NCBI GenBank assembly: GCA_023935145.1
Contig: CM043701.1
Span: 77,584,817-77,648,816 of the forward strand
Direction: 5' to 3'
Length of the DNA stretch: 64,000 nt
Source of the DNA: Bretschneidera sinensis
Taxonomy: Eukaryota > Streptophyta > Magnoliopsida > Brassicales > Akaniaceae
Position 1 is the stretch's first letter. The number at the start of each line of letters is the position of its first letter. The translations under genes were made by a program, and so were the position numbers. The notes beneath the pieces are model-generated. The model saw only the letters and a list, made by a program, of their open reading frames with translations, ran no database searches and had not been told where the DNA came from. Positions 11,031-22,427 of this stretch are shown in pieces.

Positions 11031-11700
11031 ACCTCTTAAATGGATACATCCATCGATATTGCACGGGACCAACCACTTTAGCTTCGTAAGCTAAGTGGAT
11101 CGGAAAAGGCTCCATTGAATCGAAGAATTCCAAAGAAAATATCTTCTTAAGCTTGAATAAGATGATGGGAATTTTTTCTCAAGAACCTCCATATGCTCAA
11201 CACACGGTTCAGTTACGCATATGTCTCTAAAGAAGTTACTTAGGTCTACCAAAGCATCCCATACAAGGTCAGGTAAAAAATCACGAAACATGAGGAGAAT
11301 TAATCTTTCCATGAACACGTGGCAATCATGACTCTTCATCCCATAGAACTTGTACTCGTTCAGTTTAACACATTGTGCAAAATTAGAGGCATACCAGTCT
11401 GGGAACTTCAAATTTGAAATCCATTCACAAACCACCTTTATCTGAGACTTGTTTAAAGTGTAGGTTGCTTTGAGTTTAAATTTAGGTTTACCATTAACTT
11501 AAATCAACTCCAATTAAGGACACTTACAGAACTTTTCCATATCTAAACGAGTGTTAGCATTGTCTTTCATTTTACTCTTGATATCCATAACAGTGTTGAA
11601 GATGTTGTCAAACACATTTTTCTTAATATGTATAACGTCCAAATTGTGATGAATTAGATTAGTTGAGCAGTAGGTTAGTTCCCAAAATATACTTCTCTTT
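11031..11700 (-). pseudogene. DUF4218 region of CACTA Tnp2-like transposase
   Basis: The minus strand at about 11560-11650 reads VIYIKKNVFDNIFNTVMDIKSKMKDNANTRLD in consecutive codons, the Tnp2 segment before DUF4218. An open stretch follows (11091-11435) with LKFPDWYASNFAQCV, GMKSHDCHVFMERL, LPDLVWDALVDLSNFF, then VVGPVQYRWMY near 11045. These are ordered hallmarks of En/Spm transposases. Stops between segments make it a pseudogene. Confidence 0.8.
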
Positions 11701-11810
11701 GTCTAATTATGATCTTTCCCAAATCCAGGGATTTCTTGCGTTTTACCATTGGTACCGAATGTTATCTATTCAAAGGACTTCACTTTAGCTTTCACTTCTA
11801 CCCCAAAAAA

Positions 11811-12435
11811 TCATGGTGGGGGCAAGTCATTCTCAGATTTATTCTTTATGAAACTCTGCTTCTGCCTTATGAAAGCGTGATCTACTAGTAAGAACTGATG
11901 GTGACAATCAAACCAACTTTTTTTATGACCATAGGGTAGACGGAATGATACAGTAAGGATAAGCCAATAGACCGTGAGTACGCCACATAGAAAGCATACC
12001 ATATGCATGGAAGTCACTAATCGTCCATAGAAGTGTAACCTTCATATTAAAATTTTATTTCTTAGCTGCATCGTAAGTACTAATTACATCCATCCATAAC
12101 GTCTTCAACTCATCTATCAATGGTCATAGATAGACAACCAGATTCTTACTAGGGTTATGTGGACTGAGAATTACTAATGATAAGAATAGATTATGCTCTT
12201 TCATGCACATTCCATGTGGTAAATTATAAGGAGTGATAAATACTAACCAACAAGAGTAAAGGGAGGTCGAATGACCAAACGAAGTGAACCCGTCAGTTGA
12301 GAGTCCAAGCCTAACATTGTGTGTTTCGTCTGAAAACTCAAGGAGAGTATCATCAAAATGTTTCCATGTAAGTCCATCTGCCGGGTGGATGACCATGTCT
12401 GGTTTACTACGTTTTCCCTTATTTTGCCATCTCAT
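11811..12435 (-). pseudogene. Tnp2 transposase core, CACTA
   Basis: The minus strand from 12435 reads MRWQNKGKRSKPDMVIHPADGLTWKHFDD, then NVRLGLSTDGFTSFG and SCWLVFITPYNLPHGMCMKE, matching the central Tnp2 family region (Pfam Transposase_21). Further along, LLWTISDFHAYGMLSMW and, in a shifted frame, KKSWFDCHHQFLLVDH continue the same domain, so at least one frameshift lies near 11920. The N-terminal part of the gene lies beyond the copia insertion at 12480. Confidence 0.82.
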
Positions 12436-12479
12436 ATGTCCAACAGTTTTTTTGGGACAAATAAATCCTTTGAAGTCTT

Positions 12480-12657
12480 TGTAAACTTTCAGAAAAAATG
12501 AATATCTGATGTACTGAATATGAGGCCATTTTCGGCTATATGTACAGAATAATCTTAGGTAATTACAAGGAGATAATTGAGAGATGAGATAAGTAAGAAA
12601 ACTAACTCCTAGAAAATAGAAACAAAGTTATTTAGTGGGATTCTATCTTTTCCAACA
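12480..12657 (-). repeat. 3' LTR of the short-LTR copia
   Basis: 178 bp, starting TGTAAACTTTCAG and ending TCTTTTCCAACA on the plus strand. It pairs with 17813-17989. Confidence 0.92.
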
Positions 12658-12664
12658 CTCCCCC

Positions 12665-13270
12665 TCAAGCTAGTGAATATGCATCCTTCATTCCCAGCTT
12701 GCATATATGTCGTTGGAATGCTTCACTGTTCAGTCCTTTTGTAAGTACATCAGCAAGTGGATTGTTTATTGGGACATACGATGTGCAGATTAATCCGTTG
12801 TCCAACTTCTCTTTTATGAAACGTCTATCTACCTCAATATGCTTTATCCGGTCATGTTGAACAGTATTATGAGCGATGTTGATAGCCGACTTGTTGTCAC
12901 AAAATAGCCTCATAAGTCCATCCCACTTAATCTTTAAGTCTTCTAGAATTATTTTGAGCCACAGTAATTCACAAACTCCTTGCACTATTGCCCGAAACTC
13001 TACTTCAGCACTTGATCTTGCCACTACATTCTGCTTCTTACTCCTCCATGTTACTAGATTGCCTGCTAGGAAAGTGCAATAGCCTGTCATGGACCTATCA
13101 ATCAGTGAACCTACATAATCAGCATCTGTATACGCCTCAAGGACTAATCCCATGTTTCTTCTAAATAGAATCCCTTTTCCTGTATTAGCCTTTAGGTAAT
13201 GTAGTATGCGATGGACAGTTTGTAGATGAACCTCTCTCGGGCTATGCATAAATTGGTTGACAACACTCAT
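12665..13270 (-). pseudogene. RNase H domain of copia pol
   Basis: A 201-residue open stretch at the 3' end of the minus-strand copia. It holds the RT-connection YLKANTGKGILF and then RNase H: YTDADYVGSLIDRSMTGY (first Asp), VARSSAEVEFRAI (Glu), LFCDNKSAINIA (Asp) and IEVDRRFIKEKL. It ends LADVLTKGLNSEAFQRHICKLGM, the usual copia pol C-terminus. RNase H removes the RNA strand of the replication hybrid. The domain looks intact but is disconnected from RT by stops at 13270-13560. Confidence 0.88.
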
Positions 13271-13828
13271 GGCATAAGCAATGTCTGGCTGTGTGTGGGC
13301 AAGGTATATGAGCTTCCCAACCAGTCTCTAGTACCTCTCCTTGTCCATGGCTGGATCATCTTTTGCTTCTCCAAGTTTATGATTTTCTTCAATCGGTGTG
13401 GAAATTGGTTTACATGTTGACTTTCCTGTTTCCTTAAGGAGATCAGTCACATATTTCTGTTGTGAGATAAAGATTCATTCTGTAGAATGAGCTACTTCAA
13501 TTCCTAAAAATTATTTCAACCTCTCAAGTTCTTTTATCTCAAATTCACTGACAAAACATCTTCATAGAGCTTCTTTCTCCTTCTTATCATTTCCAGTGAC
13601 TATTATGTCATCGACGTACACCAAAAGAGCCATTACTCCCCTTATACCCGAGTGTTTTATGAAGAGTGTATGATCTCCCTGACTTTGCTTGTATCTGGTG
13701 GCTAACATCACTTTGGTGAATCTTCCGAACCAAGCTCGTGGAGATTGTTTTAGGCCATAGCGTGTCGTCCTTAGCTTGCAGACTTTATTGCCTCTTAGTT
13801 GCTGCTCATATCCTAGAGGAATGTCCAT
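13271..13828 (-). pseudogene. Reverse transcriptase palm fragment of copia pol
   Basis: The minus-strand piece 13562-13828 contains YGLKQSPRAWFGRF and the catalytic LVYVDDIIVTG. The following 290 bp still reads as the RT thumb (YVTDLLKETGKS, HTQPDIAYAMS) but with stops. The N-terminal RT half expected between 13830 and 14330 is largely missing or scrambled. Confidence 0.85.
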
Positions 13829-14334
13829 GTATATCTCCTCTTATAATTTATCGTGAAGAAATGCATTTTTTACATCAAATTGCTTCAAATACCAGTTAAA
13901 ATTAGCAGCTAATGACAACAAAACTCTTACCATGTTCATCTCATGGTATTTTTCCAATTCTCATTAGATAATGCTTCAAATAAAGTATCGGGAATATGAA
14001 TAGAGTTTAGACTGACTAGAAAGGTCCTATGTGAGGGTGAGAATTTATCAAAAGAGACGAATTTTGCCAAAGGATACAATGGGTGTTTAGTACATTCTCT
14101 TGTGCCTTTCCTAATCGCAATTGGGAGATCATGATCTGGTGTTAATTGAGAGTGGTCAAAAATTGTATTTACCTCATTCTCAGGATTAGGAGTTGAAGCT
14201 TGGACTTGTATGAGATTAGGATCTGAGTCACTTCTCCTTGAATAAGCCTACATAAATCGCATAGAGTAATGCACATATCTCATGGACCAACCCACAATGG
14301 GTCTAGTGTGGGCGGGTGTGGGTGTTGACACCGG

Positions 14335-14730
14335 CTAGAATGGTTCGGTCAATACAGGTTGGTCAGCTGGAGCTGGTTCGACTAGAATTACATTAGATGG
14401 GGCTAATATTGACATCAGCTGGAATGGTTCGGCCGATATAGGTGGGTTAGCTGGAGCTGGTTCGGCTGGAATTAGAACTGGAGCTGGTTCGACTGGAATT
14501 AGATCAGGTAGGGTTGATCCGGTGGACACAACTGACTCGCGAGTAGGTAAATCAAGCAGAAATAGATCTCTATCCTTATCTTCACTAAATGAAGTCTCCC
14601 CCTGAAGATAAGGCTGGTTAAAATATGGTTTTGTTTCCTTAAAAGTGATATCTTTGGAGACAAAGAATTTATGTGTAGGTGGATGGTAGCATTTGTATCT
14701 TTTCTGGGTGGATAAATAACCTACAAACAC
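14335..14730 (-). pseudogene. Integrase C-terminal tail and linker of copia pol
   Basis: The minus strand starts FVGYLSTQKRYKCYHPPTHK and FVSKDITFKET, the end of copia integrase. It runs into a linker with repeated EPAPxxxPAEPAP units (about 14345-14510), i.e. short tandem repeats in DNA. No conserved activity is known for the linker. Confidence 0.8.
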
Positions 14731-14847
14731 ACACTTAAGAGCCCGTGGATCTAATTTTCCTCTGTTTCAACTATGAACATGGACAAAGGCAATGCAGCTT
14801 AAGATTCTTGGAGTGAGGTTATTTGTTGTACGAAGGTTGGGATAGAA

Positions 14848-15552
14848 TTAGGACATTGTTTCCATTGGTGACTTAAACCCTAGCACCTGAGAAGGTCGAC
14901 GATTAATCATATAAGCAGTTGTGAGTACGGCTTCCCCCCAATAGTGTTTTGGAACATTTTGGTGAAAGAGAAAGTCTCGGGTTGTGGCTAAGAAGTGACC
15001 ATTTTTCCTCTCTGCCACTCCATTTTGTTGTGGAGTATCAATGCAAGAGGATTCATGGATGATTCTCTCTTTTTGAAAATATGGAGATAGAACTTGATTA
15101 AAATAATCCCTTGCATTGTCTAATCGGAATCTTTTGATTTTTACCCCAAATTGGTTTTGAATCATGTTGTAGAAATTTGGGAGTACACTGCTTACATCTG
15201 ATTTATATTTAAGAAGAAAGATCCAAGAAACCCTAGTACAATCGTCAATGAAAGAGACAAACCAACAAGAATAATACACATTTGGAACTGTAGAGGGTCC
15301 CCATATATCATTGTGAATCACATAAAACGGAACTGGGCTTTTATTATTGCTGATTGAAAAAGGTACAAATTTGTGCTTTACAAAGTCACATATATCACAA
15401 TGAAATTGTTCAGCACCTAGACCTCTAAACAAAGTAGGAAACACAGTTTTCAAGATTCCAACAGATGGATGACCTAGTCTAAAATGGTGGAGCCAAATGG
15501 TGTCTTTATTGGATGATGATAGAAATGACAGAGATAAATTATTTTTGACCAT
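14848..15552 (-). pseudogene. Integrase of copia pol
   Basis: A 234-residue open stretch: the zinc-binding HHFRLGHPSVGIL...CDICDFVKHKF, then the catalytic core with VIHNDIWGPS, SFIDDCTRVSWIFLLKYKSD, RLDNARDYF and TPQQNGVAERKN. This includes the DD35E-type residues, followed by HYWGEAVLTTAYMINR. Integrase inserts the cDNA into nuclear DNA. The core looks chemically complete; the surrounding pol is not. Confidence 0.87.
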
Positions 15553-15633
15553 ATGTGACTTAATTGGTTTGTCAAGATAGTAGAGCCTGTTTCTCTTCTT
15601 AGCAAGTCCAATCTTCTTCCCCGAAACTTTGTC

Positions 15634-15900
15634 CTAGAAAACACATTTAGAATTGAAAAGTATATTATAATTCATATCATGTGCGAGGTTTTGAATGGAT
15701 ATTAAGTTGGTGGACAGCTTTGGGACATGAAGAATAGTTTTTAAAGTAAAAGAATGACTGATATGAATATCTCCTAGACCAGCTACAGTAGTTAAAGAAC
15801 CATCAGCAACTGCTATTTTTCGATTGCTAAGACATGGAGAGTAGGTGCTAAAATTTAGTGAAGAATAAGCCACGTGGTCTGTGGCTCCTGAGTCAATGAC
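15634..15900 (-). pseudogene. Protease-side fragment of copia pol
   Basis: The minus strand encodes a short stretch (SNRKIAVADGSLTTVAGLGDIHI, HVPKLSTNLISIQNLAHD) typical of the region between protease and pre-integrase in copia. Upstream the protease motif survives only as a trace (VIDSGATDHVAY-like text across 15860-15910 with a stop). It is adjacent to the Athila solo LTR insertion. Confidence 0.75.
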
Positions 15901-16049
15901 TCATAAATTCCTGATAGTTTCATTTGAGACATTTAATCCTTGAGAAAATGAGAACTTACTTGAAAATGCAAGAGAGCATGAACCACTAGGTTTTTCCAGT
16001 GATCCCAGAAGTCCCCTTAGATTCTATATCTCCTCTATATTAAGTATAC

Positions 16050-17462
16050 TGTTGTGAGTTTTAAATTACTCGCAAGCGCACGAGTCATTTGCAATATGGT
16101 GTTGTGAAAGTGCGAGGTCGAATCCACAAGGAATTACGTTGTGAAAACATTTTTATCTAAACTAACTCTATTTTAACCTAGTTCCGAATTTTGGATTGTA
16201 TCTTGCAAAGAAATATAAACTAAACTAAATTGATTTAAAAACAACTAATAAAAACACTAAGGTTTTCTGAATCCACCCCACCAAAGTAAAGCATATATCT
16301 TCATGTTCTATATAAAAATAATCTATCAAATCATTCCATGAATCCACCATTATACAAATCACGGCGAATACCCAAACTAAACCAAAACCATCCAATGTAT
16401 TCGTTTAATTCACAAATCACAATGGATATCCAATCTAATTTGAATGATCCGCCATATCCGGTAGATGAAACACAAGGAATATTCAATTTAACAATTTAAA
16501 AGCAATCAATCATAATATTTTACTCAAATAATTGAACAGAACATTTATATTAAAAATATCAGAATTGTATGAACAAATCTAAAAATATTATGCCAAACAA
16601 TGGCGAGGCTTCATCTTCAACCTTAGATGAAGATTTTAGCCTCTCATAATTATGAAACTAAAGTTCACAATAAAAGTACTAAACATTAAACTTTAAAACT
16701 AAAAAAGAAATAAATTAAAAGTGACTATACATTGGGAGAAATTGCACTCGTTGTTGGGCGACACTTCCCCTCATGGTAGAAAAGCCTTCGAGATCCACCA
16801 GAATGCTAGCAGAAGTCCTCTGAATTGCACACCAATTACTTCAATGAGGTGGGGCTTCTATAGGGAAACTCATAAGTGCAATTTGTTTCAAATTCGATGT
16901 GGGATACTACCCGAGTGCACTCAATCACAGTCTTGTGCGCTCGAGAGCAGCATGGTGCACTGCCTAACCTTTGTCTACTAAAACTGCCATAACTTTCTCT
17001 AGAAAAATCATTTTTATGAGATGTTAAATTCTTCAGAAAATAGATATCTGGATCTTTCCAAGAATATATGGCTTATCCCATGATTCTTCCTGAATAAATA
17101 CAGTAAAATCCACAAAAATGACTGATCTGCCACACTGAAATCACACACAGCCTGACCTTTGTCTACTAAAACTGCCATAACTTTCTCTAAAAAAATAATT
17201 TTTATGAGCCGTAAAATTCCTCAGAAAATAGACATCTAGATCTTTCTAAACATATATAGCTCATCTCCTACTTCTTTCTAAATCAATACAGTAAAATCTA
17301 AAAAAATGACTGATCTGTACAGGTAATTCTGCCAATTTTAGTGAAACTCCTTTCCGAGTGCTTGTAAACCTGTAAAACAATGAAAACAACTCAAAGTAAC
17401 AAATTTCTAAGCTAACAAATGTAAATTAAGGGGCCAAAATATGCAACATTTGGCACTCATCA
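16050..17462 (-). repeat. Athila-family solo LTR nested in copia
   Basis: 1413 bp. It begins TGTTGTGAGTTTTAAATTAC and ends GGCACTCATCA, matching both ends of the LTRs at 46-1294. Flanks TATAC (16045-16049) and CATAC (17463-17467) form a 4/5 target duplication. No internal region or second LTR is present, so it is a product of LTR-LTR recombination. It is longer than its relatives because a segment of about 190 bp beginning CCTGACCTTTGTCTACTAAA... is duplicated (near 16963 and 17153). Its GATCG cluster is mostly degraded. Confidence 0.88.
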
Positions 17463-17663
17463 CATACCTTGGTCTGAACCCAGTTGATTCCTGGTGAAAT
17501 AGGACCGATTCCGCTGCTGTCCCAAATTACGTTGCTGTCCTCCTTGGTTTTCCCACTTAAGATAATTCTTCCCATTTAGCCTGTATGCTACTTGAATATT
17601 TTTTAGATCACCTGAAGTCAGATGATTGGGAACTTTTGTGGGCATGGTGGTGTTTTCAGCCAT
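17463..17663 (-). pseudogene. Gag start of short-LTR copia, deleted
   Basis: The minus-strand ATG at 17663 begins MAENTTMPTKVPN and includes LKNIQVAYRLNGKNYLKWE, the usual opening of this copia gag type. The frame then jumps straight to a GQQRN-rich tail, so most of gag including any zinc knuckle is gone. The solo LTR follows immediately. Confidence 0.78.
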
Positions 17664-17800
17664 GGTGGGTTAATGATGGAAAAGAAGGCAAGATTAGAGG
17701 GAAGAAAAAATTGGTGATAAAGGCCAGAGGTATGGTCGGCTATGAAGGCCAAAATAGATGAAGCGATGAAGGCTTTGGAATTTCCCTAAAAAATCCTAAA

Positions 17801-17812
17801 GCTCTGATACCA
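17801..17812 (-). other. Primer-binding site, tRNA-Met
   Basis: The minus strand reads TGGTATCAGAGC directly abutting the 5' LTR, a perfect copia consensus. Confidence 0.9.
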
Positions 17813-17989
17813 TGTAAACTTTCAGAAAAAATGAATATCTGATGTATTGAATATGAGGCATTTTTCGGCTATATGTACAGAATAATCTTAGCTAATTACA
17901 AGGAGATAATTAAGAGATGAGATAACTAAGAAAACTAACTCCAGAAAATAGAAACAAAGTTATTTAGTGGGATTCTATCTTTTCCAACA
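17813..17989 (-). repeat. 5' LTR of the short-LTR copia
   Basis: 177 bp pair of 12480-12657, with about 3 percent divergence by eye. Target duplication base changes as described for the element. Confidence 0.92.
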
Positions 17990-19310
17990 GTCTCGATGTC
18001 AGTGGAAGGTAACATAACACCTTGTGTAGTATGTCTTTTGCTTCTTTTTACCGCTTTATCTAGGTTTAAACTGAGAATGGCCACACGCTTGTATTTGTCT
18101 TCCTTGTAATACATCATGCAATCATTTGGGTGTATTATCTCATATCCAAGTCCTAATTCATTCACCATCTTCTTGGACTTGTAAAAGTTTTTAGGCAACT
18201 TCTCCCCCTCCGACAACATATTCTTAATTATTACCAGTAATTGATCGAAACAATTCTCAGACATGTCAAAATCTGATTTACAATTTAACTACTGTGAGAT
18301 TTCCAATAACTTAGTGTGCTTCTTACAACCATCCCACAAAGGCAAGTCCATCTACTGGGTGGATGACTATGTCTAGTTTACTATGTTTTCCCTCCTTTTG
18401 CCATCTCATATGTTCAGTAGTTTTTTTTTTCGTTTTTACAAATAAAGCCTTTGAAGTCTCAGTGTCAGTGGAAGGTAACATAACACCCTGTGTCGTATGT
18501 CATTTTGCTTCTTTTTACCGTTTTATCTAGGTTTAAATCGAGAATGGCAATACATATGACACAGTTGCTTGTATTTATCTTCCTTGTAATACATCATGCA
18601 ATCATTTGGGCATGCATGTATTATCTTATATCCAAGTCCTAATTCATTCACCATCTTTTTGGACATGTAAAATTTTTCAGGCAAGTTCTCGCCCTCCGGC
18701 AAGATACTCTTAATTATTTCCAGTAATTGATCGAAACAATTCTTAGACATGTCAAAATCTAACTTACAATTCAACAACTGTGACATTGTCAATAACTTGA
18801 TGTGCTTCTTATAACCATCCCACAAAGGCAAGTCCATCTGCCGGGTGGATGACTATGTCTGGTTTACTACGTTTTCCCTCCTTTTTCCATCTCATATGTC
18901 CAGGAGTTTTTTTTTAACAAATAAATCCTTTGAAGTCTCAGTGTCAGTGGAAGGTAACATAACACCTTGTGTGGTATGTCTTTTTGCTTCTTTTTACTAC
19001 TTTATCTAGGTTTAAACTGAGAATGGCAACACACATCACACACTTGCTTGTATTTATCTTCCTTGTAATACATCATGCAATCATTTGGGCATGCATGTAT
19101 TGTCTCATATCCAAGTTCTAATTCATTCACCATATTCTTGGACTTGTAAAAGTTTTCAGGCAACTTCTCGCCTTCTAGCAACATATTCTTAATTATTACC
19201 AGTAATTGATCGAAACAATTCTCAGACATGTCAAAACCTGACTTACAATTCAACTACTGTGAGATTACCAATAACTTAGTGTGCTTCTTACAACCATCCC
19301 ACAAAGGCTC
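17990..19310 (-). pseudogene. Threefold tandem repeat of a Tnp2 N-terminal segment
   Basis: Three direct units of about 460-485 bp: one split by the copia (12376-12479 plus 17990-18343), one about 18344-18828, one about 18829-19310. Each encodes on the minus strand the Tnp2 text PLWDGYKKHIKLLTMSQLLNCK, NCFDQLLEIIKSILPEGE, KKMVNELGLGYKIIHACPNDCMMYYKED (CX3C-type cysteines). Each then runs into the start of the MRWxxKGKRSK core before jumping back to PLWDG. The first, ancestral junction is at about 19300, where the text instead continues upstream (VADEPLWDG). The units differ from each other, so amplification is not recent. Stops are present in each. Confidence 0.83.
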
Positions 19311-19412
19311 ATCCGCAACTCTTAACATATTATAGAACTTAGCAACACGAGGATTTCGATCCTTTTTGGCATCCTGGTTAAACTTTGTGCCAGCAACATC
19401 CATTACCATCTC

Positions 19413-19808
19413 TCATATCCAATTCGTTTCTCTAAAACCGTCCTCCACATGGTGATCTACTTGCATCGAATGTTCACTTCTCAAATAACTCTCGCCATGA
19501 AAAATCCACCTATTATAGTTAGGTGTAAAACCTTTCTTATATAAGTGAAAGATAACCATATCTAGCTTTAAAAACTTAGTATTCTTGCATAGAAAACAAG
19601 GACAACGAATACTTCCATTGTACACACATGATGGATTCCCATATGCAAAGTCAAGAAAACAATCAACACCATTCCTAAATTCCGTTGATATTGTATGATT
19701 TACAACCCGACGGTCCATCCAACTACGATCAACTGACATCATTCCAAATAGTAAAATAATATTGAATCTCTTGTTAACAAAATGTTCTAAATACATATAT
19801 TCTTTCAA
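19413..19808 (-). pseudogene. Transposase-associated domain, CACTA Tnp2 N-terminus
   Basis: The minus strand encodes DRSWMDRRVVNHTISTEFRNGV, IRCPCFLCKN and HLYKKGFTPNYNRWIFHGE. This is the transposase-associated N-terminal domain that opens En/Spm Tnp2 proteins (zinc-like CPCxxC). The probable domain start is the Met-Ser before VDRSW at about residue 25 of the open stretch. Downstream codons connect towards VADEPLWDG at 19300 with breaks. Confidence 0.85.
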
Positions 19809-20170
19809 TTATGCACATTCAATTTTCTATTTTTATTTTTCATACATATAAAGAACATACAGATCGAATCCCAAACATACATTTTCTTACCAATTTTTTT
19901 ATCTTCCAATTCATTAAATACATATATAATTTTAATGATGCTAAATTAGAATGAAATAATCATGGATTTAACATAAATTTAATTATCAGAAAAGGTTTAG
20001 ATTTACATACCTAAATCAATCAACACAGAATTTGATGTATGTAAATCCTGCGAGAGTAAAAATGATAACGAATTAGTAAATAAATAACAAATTTTTTGCA
20101 TCATGCATGTTGATGCATGCTTTTTAATCATCTCATCCAAGTCACTAATAGGTAAGGGGTCCTAACCCAT

Positions 20171-20408
20171 TCAGGAATGCGTGAGCCATGTTGCAATTAG
20201 TAGTTCGTTGCTTGTTTTGTTACGACTCAATTTCGGCAGCATTTCCCCTTAGTCCTCCAAGTACACGACTTAAATTCGATGCTATATATCTAGGAAGATA
20301 GCCCTGAATTTAGTGTGTACCTAGATAACAAGGAGAATGTTGCTGAAATATAGTAAAAAAAACACAAGCAAGGAACTACTAATTGCAAAATTGTTCACGC
20401 ATTCCTGA
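20171..20408. repeat. Imperfect inverted repeat (foldback)
   Basis: The left arm TCAGGAATGCGTGAGCCATG... TTAGTAGTTCGTTGCTTG (20171-20216) pairs with CAAGCAAGGAACTACTAA...TTCACGCATTCCTGA (20363-20408). An inner pair, TTTCGGCAGCATTTCCCCTT (20231-20250) with AAGGAGAATGTTGCTGAAAT (20329-20348), continues the stem. RNA from either strand could form a long hairpin. Confidence 0.75.
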
Positions 20409-21779
20409 AATGTCCACTATGGACAATCCAATGATTATTTGAACACAAACACTCTCATTGCAAACATATTATCTGATAAGCAACGAGAGCATTTGGGTCA
20501 CTCAATAATCGTTGGACGAGCATTCTAAGGTAAGATGCAATGTATGATATATATGCAAAACATAAGACATGCGCAATTAAATACATAAATGAAAATCCAT
20601 ACACTACTCTTAGAATTTCTTTTTTTAATTATGCCTTAAACCACTTACTATATATTTCCAAGTATTTAGCTTAATATTTATCTAAGTTAGTATTATTAAA
20701 TTAACATAGCCATATCTAAACTAACATGTGGCACAATGCTTAAAGTAACACTAGTGAGTAGACTTAAATGACAAGAGATAGAAAGAGTTAAATGACCAGA
20801 AAGACAACTAGATGGGATGGTATAAATAGAGTAACACTATCCCAAAAGTAGTTTAGTATTTGTTTCTCACATAATTGCAAGACAAGGCTATAAGCCTAAT
20901 TCAGCAATAATTGGAAATAAAGAAGCATAATAGCTACTTCATATGAATATGTTCTCTCCCATCAGTCTTTTCTATTGGTCTTAACCTTTTTCTTGAAATT
21001 TCATAGTACATGTTTAATAGTGAAGTATACCAATAATTCTGTAATTATACCTTATCTCTTTCCTTTTCCTTCCATCCTCTAACTGAACAAAGGGAAGCTT
21101 TACTCTCATTTACCCTCCTATCCGGTTTAGAACACCCAAACAAGTGGATGATAACCACCCTCATTTTACTTTCCTTTCTCATATCTTCCTTTCCTTCTCA
21201 TTAACACTCCCAAAAATATGTAGATGCAATAGTGCCTTGAAAGAATAAAGAAATTGGCCTAATACAAACATAGATTAAAGCTCTTACCTGATACAAACTT
21301 AGGCCAAACTTGATGGTTGCATATAATATTATCTTTGATATTATTTATGGGAAATTTGCAGGATGGGCATTATGGTAGAGGTAGGGCACTTTACCCGACC
21401 AGTGAGGGTATAAATTTCAACTAGACCCTAACACCCACATCGAGTTCTAACTTTGTTTACAAACCCAAAAAAGTTTAAAGTATCACCCGATAATGTAAAG
21501 ACAAAATAAACCAGTTTGAATTCTTCTGATCCTAAAAAGGGAAAAAGTGAATCATTACATGATCAACCAATAGAAATCTAACCACCAGTCCCCCTCTTTC
21601 AATCTCTCTTTGCAACCCCTGCCCCTCTATTGATTATAGCAGATATATTAGAACATACATAGTCTCTTTCTTAAGCCATATAACCTTAATAGCTTTGACC
21701 CTTCCACTTATACAAAAATGTGCCAAGGAATACATTTGTTTCATTGACAAAGATTGCTTTTTCAGTTTTTCTCCAAGAC

Positions 21780-21876
21780 TCACTAATTCCAAGTCTTAAT
21801 GTATAAAACTCAGCCAAATTGTTGGTGTTCACTAATTCCAAGTCTTAATGTATAAAACTCAGCCAAATTGTTGTTG
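21780..21876. repeat. 49-bp tandem duplication
   Basis: TCACTAATTCCAAGTCTTAA...GCCAAATTGTTG occurs twice head to tail (21780-21828 and 21829-21876). No function is inferred. Confidence 0.85.
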
Positions 21877-22427
21877 ATGTCATAAGGGTTTTATTTCCCA
21901 CGAAGGGCAAGGGTGTCCTAGGCTTGAGAGGAAGCTTGCTAGGATTTAGGACTTAAAATTTTATATATGTAATAAAAATGTGAAGTTTTATTATAAATGA
22001 TTTTTTCGTTTTTTCCTGTTTTGAATAGTATAGATATTTTGATAATTTACAATCACTAAAAATCAATTGTTCTACATCATCCAATTAAATTTTGAAATCA
22101 AAATGAAATTAGCTATTTCGTATACACCACAAAACCTAATAGTCGCAATTTTATTCCGATGTAATTCAATTTCAGAGTTACTAAGGGGACACTCACGGGT
22201 GATACCTTTTCCAATCATCATCCTATACAACCAGTCAAATTCAAAAAATCTCACTCATACGATATTTTTTCAAAGTTAAGCCTATCATTTTGCTATTCAA
22301 ATTTCACATGTATCAATTATGAATATATGCTAATTCGTTAATTATAATTAAAAGACATTTTTAAAAGAATTTTATTTTTATTTTAAAAAAATAAAAACAA
22401 TTTAATTTTTTTAAAATACATTTATTA

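Larger units (their letters stand above)
12480..17989 (-). mobile_element. Ty1-copia element with short LTRs inside the CACTA transposase
   Basis: Paired short LTRs (12480-12657 and 17813-17989), TG...CA, differ at about five positions plus one indel. Target duplication GTCTT (12475-12479) versus GTCTC (17990-17994), one change; the undisturbed site is seen in the tandem copies at about 18448 (TGAAGTCTCAG). The minus strand carries a Met-tRNA primer site, a shortened gag, pre-integrase, integrase, partial RT and RNase H. An Athila-family solo LTR (16050-17462) sits in the gag-protease region. It is non-functional through deletions in gag and RT. Confidence 0.92.
19809..22427. other. CACTA 5' noncoding region with foldback and tandem repeat
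   Basis: About 2.6 kb between the transposase start and the subterminal repeats, with no convincing coding. It contains the inverted repeat at 20171-20408 and a 49-bp tandem duplication at 21780-21876. It may include the 5' UTR and first intron of the transposase gene. Confidence 0.5.
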
